Positions 1 to 8,007 of a DNA stretch of 64,000 nucleotides are shown one piece after another; the first letter of the stretch is position 1, and every line of letters begins with the position of its first letter. Below the pieces are notes generated by a model. That model saw nothing but the letters and a program-made list of their open reading frames with translations. It made no database searches and had not been told where the DNA came from. This stretch comes from Anthostomella pinea (lineage: Eukaryota; Ascomycota; Sordariomycetes; Xylariales; Xylariaceae). The translations under genes and the position numbers were made by a program. The DNA is taken from NCBI GenBank assembly GCA_963556695.1, contig CAUWAG010000017.1, positions 124,001-188,000 on the forward strand. The letters run 5' to 3'.

Positions 1-159
1 ATACCGGAAGATCTCCAGTGGGGCAGAGACGCACAGGGCATCTGACCCACCAAGAAGACAGATGATCAATCTCTGTAGGCTGAAGAACGAGAGCAGAACA
101 AGAAGAAGAACAGAACACACTTGACAACCTGAACAATCTGAACTCGCTTGCATCTAACA
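1..159 (+). mobile_element. 3' end of a copia-type LTR, cut by the window edge
   Basis: The last ~50 bases before 159 match the 3' end of the LTR of the complete copia element at 55562-61125. Both have an ACAGAAC-rich stretch, then GAACTCGCTTG, an ATCTAACA end and a CA terminus. Upstream of that the two diverge, so this is a related family or an older copy. No second LTR or internal region is visible to the right, so it is either a solo LTR or the right end of an element lying outside the window. Confidence 0.45.
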
Positions 160-167
160 CGTAGAAT

Positions 168-302
168 TTGTGCAGATAGGTTCCAAGTCCCGGTGTCTAG
201 CGCGAGTGGCTTGCGTGGGGAATACGGATCTAGCAGCCTCACATACTTTTCGCACGCAAGCCACTCGCGCTAGACACGGGGACTTGGAACCTATCTGCAC
301 AA
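168..302. repeat. Near-perfect 50-bp inverted repeat (hairpin)
   Basis: Bases 168-217 and 253-302 are reverse complements over 50 bp with one mismatch, separated by a 35-bp loop. It lies directly after the LTR end and ~180 bp upstream of the PGAP4-like gene. The one reading frame across it is a by-product of the symmetry. It could be a small foldback element or a rearranged inverted duplication; no target duplication is evident. Confidence 0.93.
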
Positions 303-482
303 GTCCTACGGTATGCTTTATACCGGATGTATGCATATCTAGGTAGCACGTGACCTGCTTGGATGGTAGACCCACATGGCAGTCTTCAAGGCGGCTCGCG
401 ATGACAGCTTCACATCTTCCCGACTACAGTTCCAATTGGAGAAGAGCCGCGTAGACCCAGACGAGCAGGATGCTCTCTCGAG

Positions 483-1919
483 ATGATCTGCCGACCTCGA
501 ATTACGACAGCCAACCTCCTTAGCCAGCCCGGCATTCGAGCAGTCCTAATCCTGTCAACGCTCGTGTTGCTCTACGCGACGTACGGATACCTGCGCTTCT
601 ACCGCGACCCGTTGTCCGTCTTCTTCTCGGAGGAACATGGCTTCGACCGAACCTACTCCAAGACGCGCCAGGCCGAAGCCGACCTGTTCCTCGATGCAGC
701 CAAGGCCGATCCAGCTTCGAGCCGCGCCCGCCTTGGCAAGGCGAGGAGCCAACCCGAGATGTGCGCCGTTTTCATCACGGTAGGGAGGGACGTCGAGGGA
801 CGACAATACATCGACAGCGCTGTGGGGTCCTTCCTTGCGAACATGTCTAGAGCAGAGAGGGAGGCTATACATCTGAAGCTGTTCTTTGCCGACGTTCCGA
901 ATCCTGAAACCCAGCACAAGAGCTACGCGAGTCTCGTGGACGCTGATGTTGCCGATGATATCTTGACCTACCCCGCGACGCTTCCCGGGAATGTCAAAGA
1001 AAGCAAGATGAAGACCCTGATGGCATGGGCTAGCGATCGACAAAACAAGCACGCGCTGGAACGGAAGACGGTGTACGATTACGCGTATGCTCTCAGCCAG
1101 TGCGTATCAACGACCAATGCGCCGTACATCGCTATTTTCGAAGGGGATATCCTTCTTGCCGACGGATGGGCGGCGAGAACGCTCAAGAATCTACATACTA
1201 TCGATACCATGATGAAAGACCCATCCCGACATGAACCCCAACGCGGTCAAGTCGAGCCGGGAGGACCGAACAGCTGGTTTTACCTGCGAATGTTCAACCA
1301 GGAGCGAAGTACTGGGTGGTCGGGCGGGTACGGGTTCCGGAGCAACAACGTCCACATTATCTCGCTCGCGGTCGGGGTCCCCTTGTTCCTCATATTGCTT
1401 CTGGCCCGGCGGTTTGTGCTACCACGTCACGTTGCCCGTCACCTGGATGGCTGGGTTCTATTCCTGGTCTGCGCGATTGCGGTACCGCTATTCATATGGC
1501 TCTTCTATGCCTCAGGCAAGGCCTCTCTTCTAGGTGCGCCCCGGGGTGTCCGCGAAGAGTTCTTCGGCTGCTGCAACCAGGCATTGGTCTACAACAGGGC
1601 GCACGCGCAGGATTTATCCGACTTCCTCATGGCCGCGACGACTCACGACAGACCGGGGAGGAGTGACATGCTGCCCAAGGACTTTGCGTGGAATCACGGC
1701 CTGGCACGAATCAGTGCCTACCCGATGCTGGCTCAGCACGCTGGTAGAGTCAGTGCTATTGACACGAGCAACGATGAAGCGAAACGCGTGTGGAGTATGG
1801 CGTTCGAGAGTTTCAACCCGTCACAGCTGGCCCGTGACCATATACGGGATGTCAGAGAGCTATACGGCGACGCTGCGGCTTTGGATATGGAAACCCGCGA
1901 CCAGAGCATGTACATGTAA
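483..1919 (+). CDS. PGAP4-like membrane glycosyltransferase (GPI side-chain modification family)
   Basis: Single-exon gene of 478 codons. A hydrophobic segment at residues ~17-36 acts as a signal anchor. A GT-A-like region follows, with an acidic EGD motif at ~220 (sequence IAIFEGDILLADGW) in the position of a DxD-type metal site. Two further membrane helices at ~292-311 and ~325-345 are inserted in the catalytic region, and the chain resumes with EEFFGCCNQALVY. One N-terminal helix plus a tandem helix pair splitting a GT-A domain is the hallmark of metazoan PGAP4/TMEM246, which adds GalNAc to GPI anchors in the Golgi; fungi have related proteins of unproven substrate. The frame is intact although repeats lie on both sides. 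The ATG at 483 is the first in frame and places the hydrophobic segment correctly. Function is by family resemblance. Confidence 0.7.
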   Translation: MICRPRITTANLLSQPGIRAVLILSTLVLLYATYGYLRFYRDPLSVFFSEEHGFDRTYSKTRQAEADLFLDAAKADPASSRARLGKARSQPEMCAVFITVGRDVEGRQYIDSAVGSFLANMSRAEREAIHLKLFFADVPNPETQHKSYASLVDADVADDILTYPATLPGNVKESKMKTLMAWASDRQNKHALERKTVYDYAYALSQCVSTTNAPYIAIFEGDILLADGWAARTLKNLHTIDTMMKDPSRHEPQRGQVEPGGPNSWFYLRMFNQERSTGWSGGYGFRSNNVHIISLAVGVPLFLILLLARRFVLPRHVARHLDGWVLFLVCAIAVPLFIWLFYASGKASLLGAPRGVREEFFGCCNQALVYNRAHAQDLSDFLMAATTHDRPGRSDMLPKDFAWNHGLARISAYPMLAQHAGRVSAIDTSNDEAKRVWSMAFESFNPSQLARDHIRDVRELYGDAAALDMETRDQSMYM

Positions 1920-2363
1920 CTCTGTATAGACTAAAAGTGACTCAAGCTCGGAAACATTGTCCATGTCGGCCCTTGTCTTATAGGCTTGGTCTTCTCGTCT
2001 GATTATCTTCTTCCCGGTTGTGACTCACTGAGTGCTGGGTCGAGATAGCACCTCCATTCACTGAAGCGGTGGGAATATTCTGCTTGCAATTCCGTCAAGT
2101 CAGCGCTTCTAGTCACCGCCAGGTATATGATTTGCAGAAGAACCTGTGGTCATAATTCGTAGCAGCAGAATGAGGGCGCATCGTAAGTCGCTTAGGCCAA
2201 GGGCGCTCCTGGGCATCAGCCTATATAACGGACCCACGATCACCTCCGAACATAAGTTGCCTCGCATCATAACGCAGAACCAAATCTTACGAGCATCACC
2301 AAACCACGTCAGCAGGATCACTGATATAGCATCATCAAAACCCGTCCCCTTCGACTATTCACT
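1920..2363. other. Intergenic, no gene seen
   Basis: No supported reading frame, repeat or RNA was recognised between the PGAP4-like gene and the CVNH pseudogene. The last part must contain the promoter of the CVNH copy starting at 2364, but no clear TATA or regulatory motif could be picked out. Confidence 0.4.
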
Positions 2364-3184
2364 ATGGGATCGATCTCACGCCTCTTGTTGGTGCTGTCGG
2401 CACTTATATTGGTGCTGACAGCGACGCCAGTAGCACGTAACAACTGCCTTGAGTTTGCACTACTGAGGAGCTACCCCCACGTTAAATACAAAACAAACAA
2501 AAAACAAACAACTGCCTTGTCTCAGCAGACCCAGCCCCTCTCCATGGCTTCTACTATACGTGTCATTCATAGCATGTGGAGCCAGCCTCAACAACACGGC
2601 TCTCAATCTTGTGGCGAATTGCGAGAACGGGCGGTACAAGAACCAAAGCGAGCCGGAGAACATGATCTGTACAACGTTGGACTTGAATCAGTAAGTGCAT
2701 CAATATCAATCCGATCCAGGTCTTTCTCGCATCCCAATCATCAAAGGGCACAATAGCGACGAGACTCCACGACCAGAGAGGTTGGAATGCATATTTAGAG
2801 GCTGACATAGCTGCAGCTGCTTCAAGAATATCAAGGGCAAACTAGTGGGCTGGATGGCGGATATTGCGATACACCCACGTTCTACCCTTCAGGCTGTTTT
2901 GCAGCCGGTCTGCTTGTTGATGCAAATCGCTCAATAGCCACAAAAAATACATTGCTCCAAGCAGAGTGCTACGGGGGAGCAGCGGGAGGGTTCGCTCGAA
3001 CGGTTACTTCCATCGACTTGGGTAGGTACCAAATCTTCTTCTCCGTACACAATACACATTGAGGTATCTGGCTAATACAGATTTGTACACAGGGCTATAC
3101 ATTTCAAACTGGAATGGTCATCTCGAATGCGACCAAGACGGAACCTCAATTGTGGGAGAGGTGACAACAAAATGTCGTCATTAA
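2364..3184 (+). pseudogene. Secreted CVNH (cyanovirin-N homology) protein, dead copy
   Basis: The ATG at 2364 opens a good signal peptide (RLLLVLSALILVLTA). The remains then parallel the live copy at 3637-4300: SLNNTALNLVANC, TTLDLN, an intron with GTAAGT donor at 2691 and probable acceptor at 2816, GGYCDTPTFYPSGC, TSIDLG, a second intron, then GLYISNWNGHLEC and a stop at 3184. CVNH domains are two-repeat sugar-binding modules common in fungi. Three lesions: a 55-bp LINE stub at 2452-2506 in exon 1, a TAG near 2568 where the paralogue has TGG, and a 1-bp loss near 2583. Tandem duplication with the neighbour is clear. Confidence 0.75.
2452..2506 (+). mobile_element. Ultrashort 5'-truncated LINE insertion (3' tail only)
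   Basis: These 55 bp equal the extreme 3' end of the LINE copies at 19.2 and 24.1 kb (TTTGCACTACTGAGGAGC...CCCCACGTTAAATACAAAAC plus an AAAC-type tail). The 13-bp sequence AACAACTGCCTTG occurs immediately before (2439-2451) and after (2507-2519) as the target-site duplication. Excising it restores the reading frame of the CVNH exon past this point. Confidence 0.93.
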
Positions 3185-3636
3185 GGACTGAATGCATTGA
3201 AATCGAGGGCGGTGGATCATACATCATACACACCATGATGTGAGAGAGCTATCTGGCGATCTTAGACAAAAGATTCCTCTGGGACGATGGGTATTTGCTC
3301 TGGGCACATTCACCTGCGAGTCAAATTCCAATAGCTGAAGCTGTGACCCAAGCTTGTATGAGACGCCCCTGGATGACCTGCATGAAACTAGTAGCTATCA
3401 TGGCATCTGGTATCGAGCGACTCATACACAGGAACATTCACTTGTCGAATGGTCATACTAGTTCTCATTCACAAGTGAGTTCGCCAGTATTAACGTCTAT
3501 ATAGTAGGCCTTGCTGGCACTCCAAACCCGCCTCGTAGCAAAGCACAAGCTCACGAAATTCATGATACTACTGCCACAAAAGGAGTCCAGATCCATCGAC
3601 AACATCACAGCGAGACGAGATACATTCTAGAGTGTC
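3185..3636 (+). other. Spacer between the two CVNH copies
   Basis: Between the stop of the dead copy and the start of the live copy no convincing gene is seen. A 69-codon frame at 3295-3504 has no recognisable features. The promoter of the downstream CVNH gene should lie here. Confidence 0.4.
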
Positions 3637-4300
3637 TTGCCCTACCCCGAGAGGACCCAACAGCAACTAGCGATGTCACCCGCACCACAAACACTACCCG
3701 TGCTCCCAGCACTCCTGCCCCCCGCAGACACAGTGCACGCCCCTTTCATCGGCTTCAACGCAACATGTAGCTCATGGCACGTGGAGCCCAGCCTGGACAA
3801 CGCTTCCATCAACCTTGTGGCGAAATGCGGCAGTGGATCGGGGGACCTATGTACCTCATTGGATTTGAATCTGTCAGTGCAGGGAGCCCGAGCATATTGG
3901 CACAAGCCCAGTAAAGCTGATATACCTTGGCAGATGCTTTCACTACAACGGCGGACTCCTCCACCCATTGGACCCAGTAGCTGCCGCTGCTTCGAATTAC
4001 AGCAAATTCTACCTTACGATATGCCCTTCGGTACTGCTGGTACCTGATGCAGATCAGCAAGAGACTCGGAACAACACGGTACTGCAGACGGTATGCCACG
4101 ACACAAAGGATTCGGGGATGATGGCAGGTTCGATCGACTTGGGTATGCAGCCTATCTATTCACTTCTTAGAAAAACAACACGAGGCTTTGCTGACGCGAG
4201 GACACACGCAGGGCTGTACATCTCAGATTGGAACGGCCAGGTTGGCTGCAATTCAGGCGCAAACTCGGTCAACGGAAAGTCCTCTACCAACTGCCACTGA
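3637..4300 (+). CDS. CVNH-domain protein, three exons, apparently intact
   Basis: Exons 3637-3872, 3934-4142 and 4212-4300 join in frame to 177 residues (165 if the ATG at 3673 is used). Intron 1 (61 bp) ends CTTGGCAG with a CTGAT branch site; intron 2 (69 bp) starts GTATGC and ends ACGCAG with a CTGAC branch site. The two CVNH half-repeats show as NATCSSWHVEPSLDNASINL, LVAKC, SLDLNLCFHYNGGLL and then SIDLGLYISDWNGQVGC. Cysteines and the (S/T)xDLN/L...NG(Q/G) pattern match the CVNH family, known as carbohydrate-binding; the ligand here is unknown. The N-terminus is less hydrophobic than in the dead copy, so secretion is uncertain. The second intron boundary is conserved in the dead paralogue, which supports the splicing. 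Confidence 0.7.
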
Positions 4301-4772
4301 GCTTCAATTGCCATGGTTTGAAGAAAGAGGAAGCGCCGGCAAGCGGGTGCGGGGTCATGACTGGCTGTGTACCTAGATTTTGGTTTTTGTAATTTACCCA
4401 TTCTTGTTGTTACTCTCGTGTAGTCCTCTTTGAGGAGTTGACAGGTTGGCAGATGCTTGCGGTCTAGTTTTGAATTCTTTGCAGATGTGTCTGTCGTTGT
4501 TCCCCAGTTGGTTTTAAGCAATGTAGACTAAGAGCTACGGATTGAACTTCTGGAATTGCCGAATCCGGAAAGCCTTGGCGAATTGTGAGCTATCTAACCC
4601 TTGGAGGTCTTTGATGGTTTGTATAGATGATGGGACAATGTGATACTGGTATATCAATCATTGGTAGCAAGACTGCTCGTAACTAACACAACAATCCCAC
4701 AACGCCTGAGGGTCAGCGCGTACACCCATAACTTTCAAATAAATCGGGTTCCATCAACTCAAGAAGCACAAT
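4301..4772. other. Intergenic, no gene seen
   Basis: AT-rich tail after the CVNH gene, probably its 3' untranslated region. Short frames on both strands have no recognisable composition or motif. Confidence 0.35.
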
Positions 4773-5663
4773 ATGTCATGTCTAGATCTCACCCCAGAGC
4801 TGTCAGCCCTTGTCAGGAGGATTTCGGACCACTACGACTCTGGAGCACCGCTTTTCGACAAGCAAACACTGCTCGATCTCGAAAGGCAGCTCGACGAACA
4901 CCCCGAGTACGTCTCTATTCAACCGTTCAACGGTGGACCGAAGTGGCGGGTATTCGACTCCCTTCATCCGGGTGAGGGCTCTGAGGGGTGAGTCCTGTGT
5001 ATCACTTGCGTTGCCTTACCTAATGTCAGTGTAGTGAAGAAATAGCCCGAACGATAAGAATCGTGGGCCACAGAGACCTTTTCCCTTACGATGACGATGT
5101 GCGCCATCCCAAACTCCTCTTCGACCCCCGTTGGGCTTTCTGGACCTAGGAGCCCGAGTTCCAGACTCCCTGTGAGTAGCATACCGGTTGTAGGGAACCT
5201 CTTGTGTTCTCACGTGAACCGGGCCTATATTTCTCTGCTACCCGGGGAGACAACTTCCCGACCCAACCGCCGACTCCCACCACTACTCATTTTCCTTCTT
5301 GCGTTCTTCGGATGACTCTTACTGAGTTTATTACTGACCATGTCATCCTTAGTCACGAACCTTGCCTGGGCACAAGACGGAACTCGACAGGAAAAAGTCA
5401 CCGCCCTACTGACGCAATAGGACAATTTCCGCAAATCCCAAAAGTTCGAGGAGCTTGGCAATGCGATCTACGGTATCTATGCGTTTAACTCAAATGCGAG
5501 AAATATAAGGAAAATCGTCTGCTTGGCTTGGGCGGTTTTGCAGCACCTTATGCATCTGAGGCCGCTGCTCGTGACGGGCAGGCGCAGTTCGACAAGACAA
5601 CGCAACACGCGGCGGCAATGCTAATGCGTGAAACACTCATGGAAATAACCGGAGCCTTGGATA
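4773..5663 (+). pseudogene. Unrecognised multi-exon gene, decayed and cut by the mitochondrial insertion
   Basis: From the ATG at 4773 an acidic, helical reading frame (SALVRRISDHYDSG...) runs to a GTGAGT donor at 4988. With a 47-bp intron (acceptor at 5034) it continues in frame to a TAG at 5147-5149, giving 109 residues ending in FDPRWAFWT. Protein-like sequence persists beyond: an ACC...TTAG intron-like stretch ends near 5352, and KYKENRLLGLGGFAAPYA and FDKTTQHAAAMLMRETLMEI occur up to ~5660 in shifted frames with stops. The mitochondrial insertion begins there. No family recognised. Either a short live gene (4773-5149) or the 5' part of a longer dead one; I favour the latter. Confidence 0.4.
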
Positions 5664-7218
5664 AATTTAGTTATATCTTTAGTAATATTTATATTATTTG
5701 ATTTTAGCAGTAATCAATTTCAGTTTGTACAAGAACGTTATGATATGAACTTATTTGATGTTTATTTAGGGGTAGATGGAATATCCATATATTTTATATT
5801 GTTAACTACAATAATAATGCCTATAGCAATATTATCTAACTGAAATTCAATAACTGAAAATGTTAAATCTTATTTAATAATTATGTTATTACTAGAAACA
5901 TTATTGTTAGCAGTTTTTTTAGTATTAGACATTTTGTTGGAACAGGCTTGAACGATCAATCATAATACTCGAGTATGGGGTCAAGGTCATGATATTGCTA
6001 ATGGTTGGATTGAGAGGAATCTAGCTGGACTTGAAGGTCTGGCCAAGTGCCCTCTCAATCCACTATCTTATCTTATCTAATCATACATGTGGGTCCTGGT
6101 ATAGATGGTTTGCAGTCTGGAATCGCATAGATCCAACACATTTTATTATTCTATATATTTTTTGAAAGTATACTACCCCCTTTATTTTTATTGATAGGTT
6201 TATTTGGATCTAGTAATAAAGTAAGAGCTAGTTTTTATTTATTCTTATATACATTATTAGGTCTTTGTTTTTATTATTATCTATTTTAACTATGTCTTCT
6301 ATAATGTGAACTACTGATTTCGATGCTTTATTTAAAACAAATTTTGATTATACTACACAAGTATTCTTATTCTGTGGAATATTTATAGCATTTGCAGTAA
6401 AAACTCCTACTATATTTTTAAATAACTGATTATTAAAAGCTCATGTAGAATCCCCTTTAGGTGGAAGTATTATCTTAGCGGGTATTGTTTTAAAATTAAG
6501 TTTATAGGGTATATTTAGATTTATTTTACCTATATTACCTAAAGCATCTTTAGATTATAAATTTATAGTATTTGTGATAGGTGTAATAACAATAATATAT
6601 GCTAGTTTTAGTACATTAAGAACTACAGATATTAAAGAGTTAATAGCTTATAGTTCAGTATCTCATGCTGCTGTTTACTTGATAGGAGTATTTAGTAATA
6701 CAATACAGGGAATAGAAGGAGGAATACTTCTAGGTTTAGCTCATGGATTTGTATCTAGTGGTTTATTTATATGTGCAGGGGGTGTATTATATGATAGATC
6801 TGGAACTAGATTAATACATTATTATAAAGGTATAACTCAAATGATACCTTTATTTTCTATATTATTTTTTATTTTATCTTTAGGTAACTGTGGAGCTCCT
6901 TTAACTTTAAATTTTGTAGGTGAATTTATGTCTCTTTATGGAGTATTTGAAAGATTACCTATTCTAGGTGTATTTGCTAGTTCTTCTATAGTATTTTCTG
7001 CTGCTTATACTATATATATGTTTAACCGTATAGTATTTGGTGGATCATTTACTAGATTCTTTGAAGAAATTATAAGTGATCTTACTAAAAGAGAATTATT
7101 TTTATTATTTACATTAGTAGCCTTTACTGTTCTTCTTGGTATATATCCTTCTACTATTTTAGATAGACTACACTATTCAGCCACAAATTTAATATATAAA
7201 TATAATTTATTGGTTTAG
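5664..7218 (+). pseudogene. nad4: nad4 (NADH:ubiquinone oxidoreductase chain 4), nuclear copy
   Basis: Recognisable from FQFVQERYDMNLFDVYLGVDG (split here by its neighbours) through WNSITENVKSYLIIM, KTPTIFLNNWLLKAHVESP and LIAYSSVSHAAVYLIGVFSN to the stop at 7216-7218; the N-terminus is missing. Trp is encoded by TGA at several conserved sites, so it cannot be expressed from the nucleus. Further damage: a 204-bp solo LTR at 5935-6138, a 1-bp loss near 6265, and a TAG near 6506 in place of a Tyr codon. Confidence 0.93.
5935..6138 (+). mobile_element. Solo LTR (TGTTGG...CCAACA family) inside the nad4 copy
   Basis: 204 bp starting TGTTGGAACAGG and ending GATCCAACA. It is flanked by the 5-bp direct repeat CATTT (5930-5934 and 6139-6143). 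Removing the LTR and one CATTT restores the nad4 frame exactly (V-L-D-I-L-L-F-Y). A ~90% identical LTR lies inverted at 20150-20355. No internal retrotransposon sequence remains. Confidence 0.95.
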
Positions 7219-7356
7219 TACCATTTAATAATACGGTGGTTATAGTTTACTCTGGAAAAAAAAAATATATAGTTATTTCCTTAATTAAAATATTTTCGTT
7301 TTATAATAAACGCTAATACTTATTAAATAGTATTTAATAACACGATTATTATTAAT

Positions 7357-7509
7357 ATGCCTCAATTAACACCATTTTATTTTGTAAATGAAGTAACTTT
7401 TGCTTTTGTTATAATTATAATAACAATATATATGTTATCTAAATACATATTACCTAGATTTGTTCGTTTATTTTTAGCTCGTACTTTTATATCTAAATTA
7501 TTTAATTAA
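7357..7509 (+). pseudogene. atp8: atp8 (ATP synthase F0 subunit 8), nuclear copy
   Basis: A 50-codon frame starting MPQLTPFYFVNEV and ending FISKLFN, the fungal mitochondrial atp8 signature with one membrane helix. It is intact in the mitochondrial code and, by chance, has no TGA. It sits 139 bp after nad4 as in the mitochondrial genome. Expression as a nuclear gene is very unlikely because the surrounding sequence is mitochondrial. Confidence 0.9.
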
Positions 7510-7608
7510 TACTTATACTACATGAAGTAGTATATTTTTAAAATATTATATTAAATATAAATTAAATTTATCAAGATTTACGTTTCAATTATTAATATTA
7601 ATTAAAAC

Positions 7609-8007
7609 GAGAATTTGCTGTTGGTCCCGCTGGATTCGGTGGATGGCGTCGCTATTTTCAGCGGCTCCAGCAGTGATTGTGGGAGTCAGAATTTGTGTAC
7701 CAGTCAAGTCATATATACTTTACTAGGCTCTCGGCGCGCCCAAACATGCCATCATGTCTTGTGCGTGTTCTTGGCTTGGCACATGAGCCATTTCTGGCTC
7801 CAGTATGTCCGTCCCATTTCCTGAACCCTTCCTCCGGTTCTCTCCCTTTGCCACACTTCCACGCCTACTCTGGATCTCAGGACCAGGACCCACCCAGGAT
7901 GGCAGCATTGATTCATAAATGACTGTACTGCCATCTATCTCTCTTCTTTCAAACTGAGCAATAGTCATAGCTACAATATCGTTCAAAGTGCTTGCCTCCT
8001 CGTCACC
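7609..8007. other. Spacer between NUMT and DUF3435 gene
   Basis: Normal nuclear composition resumes. Overlapping short frames on both strands (7615-7986) have no recognisable motif. The last ~80 bases should hold the promoter of the downstream gene. Confidence 0.35.

Larger units (their letters stand above)
5664..7608 (+). other. Nuclear insertion of mitochondrial DNA (NUMT): nad4 and atp8
   Basis: Base composition drops abruptly to very AT-rich at ~5664 and returns at ~7609. The block encodes, with TGA as Trp, most of NADH dehydrogenase subunit 4 and the whole of ATP synthase subunit 8, with the mitochondrial spacer between and a short stretch after atp8. The nad4-atp8 neighbourhood is the arrangement seen in hypocrealean mitochondria (established knowledge). 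A solo LTR interrupts it. Both borders are placed to within ~10 bp only. Confidence 0.9.

Noticed and set aside
555..1052. 165-codon minus-strand frame opposite the PGAP4-like gene
   Set aside because: Shadow of the plus-strand gene; no recognisable motif, and the plus frame has clear family features.
7357..7509. atp8 copy as a functional nuclear gene
   Set aside because: It is embedded in mitochondrial spacer sequence with no nuclear promoter or targeting sequence.
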